From the NCBI GenBank assembly GCA_023055355.1, contig JALJCS010000001.1, positions 26,287,881-26,351,880 of the forward strand: 64,000 nucleotides of DNA. Direction: 5' to 3'. A program made the translations under genes and the position numbers. The notes under the pieces are model-generated. The model was given only the letters and a program-made list of their open reading frames with translations. It ran no database searches and was not told the DNA's origin. Shown here one piece after another: positions 13,761-26,100 of this stretch (positions are counted from its first letter, which is position 1; each line of letters opens with the position of its first letter). This DNA comes from Agelaius tricolor. Its lineage: Eukaryota > Chordata > Aves > Passeriformes > Icteridae.

Positions 13761-16700
13761 AACCATCTTTTCCAAAAATATATCAGAACTGAATTTTGAG
13801 TTGCTTTATTATTCACCTTTTATTTGCAAAACATCACTTCTTTGACATAGAATATTACTACACACTTTTTACTTCTGTGTTTGCTCAACCACAAATTGCC
13901 TCTAATCCACTAATCCACATGTTCTGGTTAGGAACTGAGTGTTCTTTTATCACAAGGAGGGCGTCCTGAACTGTTTTCTAAAATTCCTCCATGTTTGGTT
14001 TTTTTTCCCCAAAGTACTGGAAATAGCATATCCACTTCTCAATTATTTCATTTTGACACAGTAACTTACTTTTTTGCTTTTGTCTGTATACATCCTTTTT
14101 TCTTTGCTACCCATCCTACATTCTTTCTATTCCCCATTGCTGTATTAACATTTAGTCTTCCTCTTGTTGAGCAAAACCAAGGCAATATGTTACATGAAAC
14201 TTTCAAAATTTTCCCTGTTCATTTCTTAATGTGAAGGTGACCTTATTATCTGTGGTGATTTCCTTCCTTTCTTCACAGATGGTGCAATCTAGAAGGGGTA
14301 CCCAGGCAAGTGGTGAAGAACTAACTACTGTTGTTAAGTGAATTAGTTTCCATGGGAAGTTTACTCAGCTGAAAATGAAAGAGTTTGTTTGCTTTGCAGA
14401 TAAAAAAGTAACCATGTACCATAAATATTGTCAGTGTCTGAGAATGCCTTCTTGTGAAACCAGAGCAGCCACCATTTGTCAAACTAGTCCGAAGGCCAGC
14501 TAAAACACTAGATGTAGACATGCTTCAGACAACCAGCTAACGTTTAAAAAACAGAGGTAAAAGCTGAGAAAATTGCATGAAAACACTGTCAGATCAAGTA
14601 GCTTCCCAAAGGTACTGATTTTTGGCAGGACCTGATTTACAGCTCATTAATTTGAACATTAAACAAATGCAATTATTGAGATTTGTCAACAGCTACTGCT
14701 AAAAGGACAAATCGCCCCACCAGTAACAATAGAAAATTCAAAAATGGGAATTTTAAAAACCCTGTAGAAGAACTCACCTTCATTCCTCTTTAGTGCAGTA
14801 TCAAAGCTGTTTGCAAATTACCTTTGTCCCATACTATCTATTTCCTATTTATCACCATTTCTGTAGTGCATAGTTATTTTCACCACCACTAAGAATAAAA
14901 TGGGCATTGCATGTGTTAAAAAATGCCGACTCTTTGAGGCATGCACACATCACCGTTGATCCAACACACAAGTATTCCCACAAATATCCTGCCTTGGTAA
15001 TCTTAAACAAAGCTTAACTGGAGCCAGCCATGAAATGGCACAAAATCCCTGGATTAGCCATTAACTCCACATTGCCACATACAAACCATTATTTCACCTA
15101 CTTATTACTTCACTGCCTGCCCCTGCTGCCTGTCACTGCTGCTTGCTTCTTGCCACACACACCTCTTGAGCAATGCCAGCGTTGAGTTTTAGCCCACAGA
15201 AACCAGCCAGATATGCACATTTTCTACTGATTAGGAATGTGCTGTTTACACTGGGCTATGGACTCGTGGGCACAGTGTAGGTTTTCAGTTAATCACTAAC
15301 ATTTAAGCAGGTCATGTTTGAAAAGCAGTAGGGGATATCACTTATTACTTTAGAGAAAATGTAGGGTAATATTTATTATTTTGGGGAGTCCATTCTTCCC
15401 AAAGAATTGCAAAGGTTGTACACCTAGTAAGATGATATGGAAAGAGAGTATTTTACTTTTTCCAAACTTGTTATAAAACCATATATGAAATTAGAGCTGT
15501 AGGTGAAAGGAAGGGGATCAGAACCCTTGTAAAACCTAGAAGTGAGGAGAAAGGCAGGGTCAGAAGGTTTGAATGACAACTCAAAGTCTAATTTGTGATT
15601 TCTTGCAGAATTTCTGTAGATTTTTGTTTTAGTCATCACTGGAGAAAGAGTGGCTGCTACAGTAAATTGGAGGGAAGAGTCAGTAGTAGCTGAGTATACA
15701 ATGTACATACTCAGCAAAATTATCTAATGCTACCCAGGGTATCTCTCTGGCAGGTACCCAAGAAGCAAAGTAGAGGATGCAAACAGGGACCTGATAAAAT
15801 TACAGCCCAGTTCTATACCTGCTGAAATCTGTGCAGCATATACCATTACTTTAAAAAGTGTCAAGCTCTCAAAAAATTCTTGGTGAATCTCTTGAAATAA
15901 AAAACAGTTTCAAAACTCCAAGAAATATCTAGGCTAAATAAATTTTGCATTAATCAACCCTAAGATATAGCAATTTTTAGGCAGATTTGTCATTGCTTTA
16001 ATAATACATGAATTATATTTAAATGACTATGAGATATAAGCCTGAGGAAAGGAAAAAAAAAAGAAAAAAGATCCCTAGCTATATAAAAGTATCTTGAGTC
16101 CCAGATCATGTGGACACTGCAAAGTTAACTAGGTTGATTGGCAGCTGGGTCTGGGCACTCAAATTAGCTTGTCTGTGAGCAAGTTTTCTATGACAGAAGG
16201 GGAACCGCAGTCTCAGCATTCTGGCTCTTTCTGAACTGGCTCACGAGTGCCTGTGCTGAGGCAATCTAAGTTTCATTCTCATTCAGCTCTATCAACTGGT
16301 AGGGAGCTCTGGGAAGCAGCCCTGGCACACAGGGGTGGACTATCCCAACTTCTCAGTGTGGAATGGATGCATTTGAACCCACAGAGAGCAAAGCATCGGC
16401 TCTTAGAGAGGCAGCTGCATCAGTCACACCCTCAGAGCTCTGTGCAAGGATTTTCTACCGTGAGTGATGGTGCCCATGACCTTGGAGGTAAAAGCTGCAC
16501 AGTGTTTTCTGCACTGTGGACATAACTCCGGAGGCCCTGGGAAAATAATCCCATCGTGTGGAAGACTGGGAGAGAATTTCAACTCTAGATAGAAAAGCTC
16601 TCATCTTTTTCAGAGTCAGTTCCTTTTGTAAACACTCCAGAAAATGAATAGAAGAATAAATAAAAATGCTTTACAAACAGTGTTTTGAGCCGTGGTGTCA

Positions 16701-17100
16701 AGTCCTGCATGTGACCGGCGTTCACTCACGCTGATGGATTCAGTGTGTGGGGAGGAAACACCTCGAAGTAAGGAAAGGGACAGAGGTGTCAGCAAACTAC
16801 GGTGTGGGAATTATTATGCCATTTCTACAGACAGCACATTAAAGTTTGGGTTCTCGGGAGTGTAAGGCAAGGATATCCCTTCCAGCTTTGCAGGAAAGCC
16901 TATAGGGTATGACTGCAGCAGCTGAACAGCCATACAGAGCTGTAGGGGCACGAGTGGGGTCCCTCTCCAGCGAGGTGAACGGCAGCTGGCTTCAGCCAGC
17001 CATTGACTGAGAAAGGTAGGAATAGCACGGGATTACGAGGGATCAGACAGATTTTCATGTTCTTTCCTGAATAAACAGTTTTGCTTTGGGGCAAGACAGC
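13761..17100. other. Intergenic DNA upstream of the PPM1B CpG island
   Basis: No gene or recognisable transposon seen. Composition becomes gradually less AT-rich from about 16.2 kb towards the island. Confidence 0.6.
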
Positions 17101-17231
17101 AGCGGAAGGGCAGGCGAGCCCCCGCCGGGTGTTCATTCCGGCCTCCCGCGGCGAGGCTGTGGCTGCGGCCGGAGCGGCGGCGGCGGGAGCGGCTGCCCGT
17201 TCCTGCGCTTCCCACCTGCCGTGACTCGGGG
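17100..17231. other. Small CpG-rich segment separated from the main island by a CR1
   Basis: A GC-rich stretch with many CpGs, including a GGCGGCGGCGGGAGCGG run near 17174-17190, begins abruptly at about 17.1 kb. The adjacent CR1 copy separates it from the main island at about 17.6 kb. It may be an outlying part of the original island, or the edge of the promoter region. Confidence 0.55.
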
Positions 17232-17597
17232 CTAGGGGGAGATTTAGGGGTCACCTTAGCACCTTCTACAAGCACCGAAAGGAGGTGGTGGGGGTCGGCC
17301 TCTTCTCCCAGGCAAGTAGTGAGTGACAGGACGAGAGGAATTAGCCCCAAGCTTTGCCAGGGGAGGTTTAGGCTGAGCACCAGGAAGAGTTTCTTCGGAG
17401 AAAGGGAGATTAGACATTGGAATGGGCCGCCCAGGGAGGTGATGGTGGAGTCACCATCTCTGGAGGTGTTTAAGGAAAGCCTGGATGTGGCACTCGGCGC
17501 CACGCTCTAGTTACATGGAGGTGATTGGTCACGGCTTGGACTCGATGAGCTCAGGAGTCTTTTCCAACCTGATCGATTCTGTGATTCAGTGATTCTA
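17232..17597 (+). mobile_element. CR1 LINE, 5'-truncated, 3' end intact
   Basis: This matches the 3' part of avian CR1. It runs in order through GGGGTCACCTTAGCACC, the GTGACAGGACGAGAGGAA segment, GGTTTAGGCTGAGCACCAGG, TGGAATGGGCCGCCCAGGGA, GGTGTTTAAGGAAAGCCTGG and TCTTTTCCAACCTGATCGAT. It ends in the CR1-type short tail GATTCTGTGATTCAGTGATTCT. No reverse transcriptase domain remains, so it is a dead-on-arrival copy. It lies just upstream of the PPM1B CpG island. Confidence 0.95.
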
Positions 17598-17927
17598 CTC
17601 TTCAGGCGGCCCCGGTGTCAGCAGGGCTCGGTGGGGTACCAGGGGCGACCCCGAGACGACTCATTCGGGCACACGAGTGGGGCCGCGGCCCCAGTATCCC
17701 TGAGCCAGGACACGGCACTCGAGCCCCGCGGGCAGATGGGAACGCAGAGGACCGAGACACCTCCAGCCTCGCTCTTTGGTGCGGTAACACCAGCAGCCCC
17801 GACCGGCAGCGACGGCAGCCCGAGATCCCGGCTCCCGCCCCCCCGGGCCGTGCGAGGTGCAGCGGGTCCCGCCTGGGGCGCCAGGCCCCGCCCCCCTCGG
17901 GCGGGACACCTGCCCCCGCGCGCTCTG

Positions 17928-18527
17928 ATTGGCTGGTGGTGATGTAATCGCGCGCACATACGGGTACTCCCCACTGCCCCCCGTGGGGCACGGGGGAGGT
18001 CGCGCGCCCCTCGCCCGCCCCGCGACCAATCGCCGTGCGGAGCGGCTCGGCGCGCGGGCCGGACCGCGCTCCGCTGCCCCGCCGGCCGCGCTTGATTGGC
18101 AGGAGCAGCGACCAATGAGGAAAAGGGCCCCGCGGGTCGGTTTACGCCCCCTTGGCGAAGCGGCGGCCAGGGCGAGAGAGGCTGCGGGAGTGGCGGCGCT
18201 GGGAGCCAATAGCCTGCAGGCAAACCGCGCCGCCGGGAGGGAGGGGATGTGGCGGCGGGAGGGAGGCTGGGAGGGGCGAGGGCGCTCGCTGACAGCCGCT
18301 TCCGTCAGTCCTGCCCGAGGCTGCGAGGCCGGAAAAAAAAAAGTGCGGAGAAAGACGGAGTCCGTGCGCTGTCGTCTTGACTGACGAGAGCCGCAGCCAA
18401 TAGTTACCAAAGCAGGCGGGGGAGACCCAATCAGAGAAAAGCTTTTGGGCGGGGCCTGGGTGTGAGCGGCGACCGCATCTACCAATGAAAGCGAGGAAGG
18501 GCTGTGCCGACGGGGTCGGCGGCCAAT
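17928..18527. promoter_or_regulatory. PPM1B: Cluster of nine CCAAT boxes (candidate NF-Y sites)
   Basis: CCAAT on the plus strand lies at 18026, 18112, 18206, 18397, 18427, 18482 and 18523. ATTGG, the minus-strand form, lies at 17928 and 18095. Several have the extended flanks preferred by NF-Y, such as GATTGGCTGG, AGCCAATAG (twice), GACCAAT and GGCCAATGGG. Established knowledge: NF-Y binds CCAAT in either direction in CpG-island promoters. That these boxes drive PPM1B is inferred from their position just upstream of the proposed first exon. Confidence 0.75.
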
Positions 18528-18559
18528 GGGCGGCGGGATGGGGCGGGCGGGGTGAGCCT

Positions 18560-18778
18560 GGCCCCGCCCAGCTCTCCCGAGCGCGGTGACGCGGGCCGGG
18601 GGACGGCGGCTCCAACATGTCCGCGCTGCTGGCGGCGCTCCGAGTGCGCGACCGGGCGGCGGCGGCGGCCGGCGGCGGCCAGCGCGGGGCGGCGCGCACC
18701 TGAGCCCGAGCCAGCACCGCCCGCACCCGCGCCGGGCCCCGCAGCGCCGCCGGGCGCCGGGGAACGCGGGGCACACAG
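18560..18778 (+). other. PPM1B: PPM1B exon 1, non-coding 5' UTR (predicted; start approximate)
   Basis: The coding gene needs an upstream 5' UTR exon, because exon 2 begins at a splice acceptor only 18 nt before the start codon. The best candidate ends at CACACAG|GTAGAG (exon end 18778, donor 18779) in the core of the CpG island downstream of the CCAAT cluster. The transcription start cannot be fixed from sequence; 18560 is a guess based on the last CCAAT and GC boxes. Other GT donors in the island are possible. The exon would carry an upstream ORF (18617-18703). Confidence 0.45.
18617..18703 (+). other. Upstream ORF in predicted exon 1 (28 codons)
   Basis: An ATG with A at -3 starts a 28-codon frame beginning MSALLAALRVRD, alanine- and glycine-rich, ending in TGA at 18701-18703, inside the predicted exon. 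If included in the mRNA it could dampen translation of the main frame. It may be incidental: GC-rich 5' UTRs often carry such frames, and the peptide resembles nothing I can name. Confidence 0.35.
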
Positions 18779-21700
18779 GTAGAGAGGGCGGCCGGGGCTG
18801 AGCGGCCGGGCCGGGGCCGGGGCCGCGGCGCCGGGGGAGGCAGCGAACACGGCGTGCGGCGGGTGCGCCCCCGGGGAGCGAGCGGGCGCCGCGAGGCCCG
18901 GCCGCCTTTTCCTCGCGCCGCGGGAGAAGGGAGGGCCGGGGCCGCGCTGACACGGCCCAGGCCCCGCACGGCCCCGGGGCCGGGGAGCCGGCAGGCCCGG
19001 CCTCGCGGGGGTGGCACCGGGGAAGGCGCCGGAGGGGTCCGCCGTGTGCCGGCGGCTGCGGCCGGAGCCGAGCGGGGGGCGGCCGGCGGGCCGGGCTCGC
19101 GCACGTGCACGGGCCGGGCCCTGGGGAGCGCCGGGCCGGGCCGGGCCCGTGATACCGACGGGGCGGGCGGGGCGGGCAGGGGGCAGCGGCCGGCACGGCC
19201 CCGGTGCCGGGGGATAAGCTGCTGTGAGGGCTGGGTGCTCGTGACGAGCTGGGGATGGAATCACGGGCAGATGGGCAGTGCCTGGGAGCCTTTAGGCGAA
19301 AGGAGTTGAAAGCAGTTCTTACTCGTAGTTTGGAGCTTGCTGGCTCTGCCAACCCAGTGGATATACTTTTACTATAATTTACAATAATATCTCTCTCGGA
19401 AGGAGGGCGTCATTTTGATGAATTTAGTTGGAGGCAGCTAATAAAATCTGTACCTATCTCATTTTGTGTGCTGCGGTAGGTTGAGGGATGTGTTTATACC
19501 GTGGGGATGCAGGTGGTGGGTGAAAGCACACGTGTTTGGGAGTGGTGGTACAGGCAGGCCTGTGAATTTAGGAGTAATAGGTAAACAGGCTTCTGTGTGT
19601 TGCGAGAAGTAAGGTGGTAAGTTGAAAGGCGTCTAAAGGCTATGGAGGAGGGAGGCTTTGGGTGTTAGGGAAGCCTGTGTACAAGTTACAGACACAGTGG
19701 TAACAGGTTGCTACAAGGTTCTGGACTTGTTTTGTTTCGTGGCCACTGTGGTTAGACTTAATGTGCGAGACCTTCGTGTGTAATATGAGCTGGTATGTGG
19801 ACAGCAAGTCATGCGTGTTCCTACTGCTGTGCTTTAGTTTGTCTGCTGCTCACTCTGGGAGCTGAGAGAGATGCCTGGCTGTCACCAGCTGGGAAAGTTC
19901 TCTGTCTGTTGTGTGGAGATGGGCTAGAGCAGAAAGCAACGTGGTCTGTGTCCTGGAAACTTGAGAGGAAACGTGAGTTGATGTTTCACCTGTAATGAAA
20001 TGAAAGGAAAGGCTGGATATTTGTTGTTTGGCTCATGGAATACAAATGGAGAAACGTGTAGCAAATGCCCAGTGTTGGGATCATGATAGTACTTTTTGGA
20101 GTAAAGTCTGTGCATGTGCTAGGGAGCTGTAGAACTATAGTTATATATGTTTTTGACAGGCATCAGGCACTCTGAATTTCTGTCTATTAAGTCATCAATG
20201 CTGTCTTCCTGTAGGTAAATTTTTGAGGATGACTGTGGACTCCAGGAAAGTGAGGGGGATTTGGGTGGATGTTTGGGTATGGTTGAAAATGGGGGGAAGG
20301 ATAAATTTGCACACAGGGTGAAGATTATGTTAGGATATGTATACATGTGTGTATCAGGGGAATGGTATTTGTGCAAAAGGGAAACTGGAGTTTTCGTATT
20401 GCTGAGTTAGTTAGTCTGTGCATAGAGAGAGGAGGCAGGCGTTTTTGGCTGAGGCTGTGAAAAGTTGAAATGGTGTGGGGGAGGGATGGTGAACTGGCTC
20501 CAGGGTCCTGTACAGGTTGGAGGCTGTGGGGATTCTGTGCTGCTTATATATGGAGAGAAGTATTTTATAGTTATGACACCCGGTGAAAATGAAAAAAGGG
20601 AATAAAGATGATGAGGCAATTTAGTACTGTTACTAATATTACTGGATTAAAGGAGGTTACAGTACAGTCAAGGGGTTTCTGGTAAAGTGCTTTTTTTGTT
20701 TGTTTATTTTGTTCTGTTTGTTTCACTGGATAAATTGACCATTAACTTTAAAGGTAAACTTCTGCTGAAACTAGCACTCATCATGATGTTGACAGGTCAG
20801 CAGCTAACTAAAAGCACTTAATGTGGTGTAGACAAGCTCCCGTGTGTATGTGTGGGCTCGGGCTTCAGTACATCCATTATATGTGTTTATTACATGCATT
20901 TTCTGTACCTTAACACTTAACTATGAGTTTGCATATCCAGAGTGTATGAAATCTTCTGTACTGGACTTGTGTTTGATAGAGTGCATCAACACTTGAGGGT
21001 CAGAGATTTGTTAAGAGACAATCCATTTAGAATGGAAAGCTGCTTGGATCAGTTGGAAATGAGGACTAATTATGTGTGTATCCTATGTTCTGAAGTTTGG
21101 GATAGTAGATTCTATTTATTTGCATAGGCCCTCATCTCTTGTTCTGCAGATCTTTAGAGGAGGCTCTTACATAGGGCAGTGATTTAATTAAGGCACACAA
21201 CAGCAGGATGAGGGAAATGTAATTAATGTAGTATGGAGAGGGCTGCATAGAGAACCCATTTTTCTTTTATAGTGGTAGCCATGAAGTGATCAGTCAGTGA
21301 TGTAAGGAACAAGAGAAAGAAATGAGTAGTCTTGTAGTTATCCTGGACAATCCAGTTCTCTTCTTGTCTCTGGTGTGGACTGCTCTCCTAAACTTTTCCA
21401 GTGATAATCACTTAGGTGTGCTTCTGATTTAGTAAACTTGTCTCAAGAAATAAAAACCTATTACAATTGAAATTCAAGCCTGTGAAATGTGTGTGTTGAA
21501 CAATAGTTTCACGTGCTCACTGTCAAAAACTACTGCTCTCAGGGGTCCAATGGAGAGTAGAGAGTATTTCTTACATTAAGGTGTTGCTTCTGTATTACAA
21601 AAGGGAAAGGCACTAAAATCTGCTCTTAGTAGTAGATGTCAAAATCTGTGTTTATGAAGTATTTGTATTACTCTTTGGAGCAGGGCTTATTTAGACTGCA

Positions 21701-21870
21701 AGGGATGGGGATGTGCACAGAACAGTGTTCAGTGAGTATTGAATGTCCTCCTTAAATGGAGCAGGCTGCAGCACATCTTGCTGAATGCTGCTGCAGTGTT
21801 CGGCAGGGCAGGGGTGAGCTTGGCTTGTCAGTGTGGTTTCTGTTGCTTCGTTTGGTCTTGGGTTGTTGGG

Positions 21871-21906
21871 GTTTTTTTTTGTTTTTTTTTGTTTTTTTTT
21901 TTTTTT
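21871..21906. repeat. T-rich tract
   Basis: Three T runs separated by single Gs, followed by CAAAAAAAA. A poly-T tract like this may be a mononucleotide repeat or the tail of a minus-strand retrocopy. No retrocopy body is recognisable beside it. Confidence 0.85.
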
Positions 21907-23106
21907 CAAAAAAAACCACTGAAAATGAAAATTGATCGTTTGGTAGTGCCTTGCATCATCAGTCCAATAAGAATGCTTAAATCTGCCATATAGGTTTACT
22001 GCTGTAGCTTAGGAAGTGGGAAATGGCTGTTCTTTTCCAGTCAGCACTGGAAGATAATTAGCTAACCATTGGTTTTTACAAGCATGGTCTCTTCCAAGTG
22101 AATGGGAAAGCCTTGGTGAAAGAATCCAAGCTCCAGACTCTGTTTCAACTGTGGAGAGTGTTTACTGTGACAGGCCATGCATATCTTTGTGTCCGTAGAT
22201 GTTTGTTTTTCTTCCTAGTATTGATTCTTTCTGCCCACTACCTTAATCAAATATGCTCTATTTTGTTAGGGGTTTGTTTTTTTAGTTCTTGTCACCTGTC
22301 CACTGATCTCTCTGAATTCAGTGCCGCACTTCCCTGCCCTGTAAAAAAGGAGCATTCTTCAGATCTTGGGCCTTTTAGTAACTGAAGTGATTCAATCTGA
22401 ATATTGTTCTTCTCAGTAAATTGGAGGAGAGCAGTGGTAATTTCTTTGGAAAACAGTTGAAATAAAAACTTTGCTGTCTTGGTTCCTTCCCTTTGTATTA
22501 CTTTTTAAATTCTGTGCTTCAGTTTATGCTTGATGGTCTTCATGATTTGACTTATAGCTGTACAGAGTGTGAATTGTAACTTCTTCTTTCTCACTGTCTG
22601 TTAGCAGTGTGAAGGCAGCATAAATGTTTTATGCATCTTACAGGAGTCAGGTTTAGCCCCAACCTCCAGCATATCATGTATACATAAAATGTTCAGGGAA
22701 TTTAATGTCAAAATCTGGACCAGTAATTGCAGCTTCTTAATAAAAAACAAACTACCCAAATAGAATGACCTCTGACTAGAGAAGATGAGAAAGGAGAAAC
22801 TGAAAGATGATCCCTGATGTAAGAACAAGGATGCAGAGTTTCCAGAAAGATTATCAGTACTGCTTTTACTTAACAGACAACTTTGCAAATTCCTTAGCTG
22901 TTTGGATGTTTTTCAGCCTTAGACAGATGTCTAGTGTGGGAAACTTTGTTCAAACTGCTTATCATTTGCTCAAGCGTTGTACAAATTTATATTTGTATCA
23001 TATGATAAAGTCAGATAAATATTTGGAAGAATTTATGAGTGTCACTCCAGAAGAAAACTGGTCTGAAAATCTTCATGAGATGGTAAGAAATTACTGAGCT
23101 GGGGTA

Positions 23107-23133
23107 GCTCATCTCTAGTTTCTAGAGATGAGC
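23107..23133. repeat. Perfect 12-bp inverted repeat with 3-base loop
   Basis: GCTCATCTCTAG (23107-23118), loop TTT, CTAGAGATGAGC (23122-23133): an exact hairpin. CTCATCTC occurs again at about 23141. The stem is too short for a microRNA precursor. It is probably a chance or slippage-derived hairpin within intron 1. Confidence 0.85.
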
Positions 23134-26100
23134 AGTTCAACTCATCTCAGTTTCTTGAGACATTATTGGCATGTTGAGACATAAGGGTTGCCAGTGAGTG
23201 TAGGTTAAATTAGTCTTCTGGCTCTTGGAAAACCCTGTGTTGGGAGGGAAAGCACAGAGATGTTTTCGTGTAGAGAATGATGCCAAAAGGGGAAATTAGG
23301 TGTCTCAGCAGACAGCAGCCTTTCTTATAATTTTGAAGGAAATTACTCAGGCCCAGGTATTTTTGTTCTGCTATGAAAATGTTACCCACAATTCTTTTCT
23401 TCCCTGTGCACCATTAGTTTCTCATTAACATTACTTCAGTGTGTCATTTTATGATGTCACTACATTACTATCTCCTGGCATAGATTCTCTTCATCTTTGA
23501 TGGGATGAGTTGAGTTTTCATTGAGTTTTCTTTCAAACAAATAATGCTACTAGGTGCTTAAGTCTGTTTTCACGAGAGTTAACATGAAACAGATCAGAAA
23601 AACATAGCTTAAGGATGTTTCAAACTGGGCTGCTGGAGAATTTAAAATGGCTTTTTAGTGAGTATGGTAATGACATGTCAAGAACCACAAACTTCCAGTT
23701 AAATCACAAAGGAAAGTGTCATTAGTTCTTTCAGTTTTCATGGGATTAATGTGTTAACAGAAAATGTTCAATAATCTTCAATAATCCTACTTTTGTGTCT
23801 GCACCCCGGTATAGGAACTTGACCTTTACTGAATGTAGAGCAAACATGGCTCTGCATTGTTAGCATATGAATGAATTGTTTTTATCAAGGAGGTAATGAA
23901 GTAAAGATGGTAAGGATTTGTTGAGCAGAGGAGGTAACATGTTATTGGAAGTTTTTCATGCAGTACTGCTTTGGTCTGGTCTCACCAGCTTGTTGGTCCT
24001 GCCAAAGGCAGGTATATGTTTGAAACTCATGATCTTCTATTTAAAATTTTATAGAAAAAAAATTGGTAACAGGAAAGAACATCTCAGTGATGGAACTATT
24101 TGTAAAGAAATGATGTTTTGATTCAAGTGGAATAACGAATGTTATAGTGGTTTATTAAAAAACAAAAAACCTCTGTTCTGGGTGGCTTTGTTGGTTGAGC
24201 TGATACGCAAGTCATAAAAAGCATTATTGAGTACATGCTGCTCTTCCTTTGCTATCATCACCTCCAATGGAACCACTGATTGAGTTGTCTCTGCAAGGTT
24301 ACTTGAAAAGTTTTGTAAAACAGTAATCGTAGGTGATGCATGAAGTATGTCGATCTTAGGTGGGCTATTTTTTTCTTTATTCAGAAAACTTTTCTAGAGT
24401 ATCCCACTAGCTTTTGAAACTCCTAACCTGTAAAGGGGTGGAAACAAAAGTGGATGAGTGGTGGTACACTGCTGCTATCATTACTCCAGGAAAAGGAGCA
24501 GCCTGTACAGGCCTCCTTTCTAAGGCTTTTAAGGTGCATGTTGGCAGCTTAAACCTGTGGGTTTACTTCCTGCTGCTTGAGGCTCTCATAAATGAATGGA
24601 CAGTACCTGTCACATTGATTATATTTACATTAGCAAGCAGTGCTGCAGCTGGAGAAGGTTGTGGAGTGGAGCTGTAAGGTAGAGTCAGTGTCCCCAGTGT
24701 GTGCACTTCGTGGGGTTTATTTCAGACTAATTGTAGTCTGGCTCTGTGGACTGAGTCTGTTCCAAGCTTTCCCAGAGTTTTGATGTAGGTCAGTCTTGGA
24801 GATGTTCAGATCATTTGTTCAGAAACTTCTATGAGATGTGAACTAAAATACAGGAAGTGGGTGACAGAGTTACTTCAAAAGCATGCTCCTAATTCAAACT
24901 GACATGTCAGTACAGCTGTGCCCACTAAAAAGCACGTTAGAGCACTGCAGAGGGTGCTGAGCTATGCAGGGGGGGTGGGTTCTCCCCTCTGCTGCTTCCT
25001 AAGTGTTGCCAGGCCTGCAGAAACTGTGCTGCTGCTATCTAAGGATTGCTTGTTTATCGTGACTGGTAACTACATATCTGTTCCCAAGTTATTGTCCCTA
25101 ATTTTAAAATCTTGTGTGAAAAAGACTGGTGTTAAAACTACAACAAATTCTGGAGAGTAGTTGTTTCATGGTTTTTCTTCAGTTAATCAAGAATGAAACT
25201 GTGTGAGCAGCAAGTTCTGAAGCCTGACTTCCTGTGGCTTTGTGTCTTGTGGTTGGGTATAGGGTACTGTGAGTTCTGTAAGTATTCTCATTTGTTTGGG
25301 GCACATTTGTTTATCCTGTATAGGATGATGGCTTTGGTTACACAGCTGAGCTTCTGCTGCACTTGTCCTCAAGGGGCACTAGTTTGGATGTCTCTCCTTG
25401 ATGTGACTGTTTATTCCACAAAATTCATAGGACCTGATTATTTGTGAAATATTTACCCTTGTGTAAACTTTTGAGTTGTGTTTCAGTGAAACTGTGGGGA
25501 CACAGAAAACACACACTGTAGCTTGGCTTGGGGTTTTATTTTATTTTCCACTGATGTTATTTCTTGTTTTACTGTTTGTATGTGTGGTTGGTTGTATGTT
25601 TTTTTAAAAAATAATTACCATTGTCTGAAGTTTCTTCCAAAAGAGTTAAAAAGTATATTCCCCTCAACATTTTGGAGAACATATCTAGAAGTAGGAAATT
25701 GTGTTCTTCATGTCAGCTTCTTAAGGGAAGCTGAAAATCTTTTCTTCATAAATTAGATAAAATTTTTCAGCATATTCAACATGCTTGTTAAACCACATCC
25801 AAATGAATGTCAACGGGTGTACAGGTGCCTTTGTATATTGCAGCTGTATATATGGTGCCACATACAGTAGTTTTGGACCATGATTCTAGGAGGGAAGTGA
25901 ATGAGGGTTTTCACATTGCATAAGTCTCTGGAGTACAGCTAGACTGGATTTAGATGGTGGTGGATTAGCAGTTGGAGGGGGCAGGGACTTGTGTTTGTGA
26001 TTGCCCTTGTGACCTTGAAAAACTGCTGAAACTGTCATGTGCTTTGAAACTTTTCAGATGAGAAGTACTGTACTGAAACATGTGGCACTGTGGGCTGTTT

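Larger units (their letters stand above)
17600..19250. promoter_or_regulatory. PPM1B: CpG island over the PPM1B promoter and first exon
   Basis: About 1.65 kb of very GC-rich, CpG-dense DNA in an otherwise AT-rich window. It contains GC boxes (GGGCGGGGCC near 18447, GGGGCGGGCGGGG near 18540), many CCAAT boxes, no evident TATA box near the likely start, and G-run clusters near 18800-18840 just inside intron 1. Very long open frames here on both strands result from low stop-codon frequency in GC-rich DNA and are not genes. Island promoters of this sort are typical of broadly expressed genes, which fits PPM1B. Confidence 0.92.

Noticed and set aside
17661..19352. A 563-codon open frame on the minus strand, with several other long frames on both strands in the same interval
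   Set aside because: These are proline/arginine/alanine/glycine-rich translations of a CpG island, where stop codons are rare. Overlapping long frames occur in many frames at once, and none has a recognisable domain.
21871..21906. Poly-T tract as the tail of a minus-strand processed pseudogene
   Set aside because: No gene-like or SINE-like body and no target duplication could be found next to it.
23107..23133. Possible microRNA precursor
   Set aside because: The stem is 12 bp with a 3-base loop, far shorter than a pre-miRNA hairpin.
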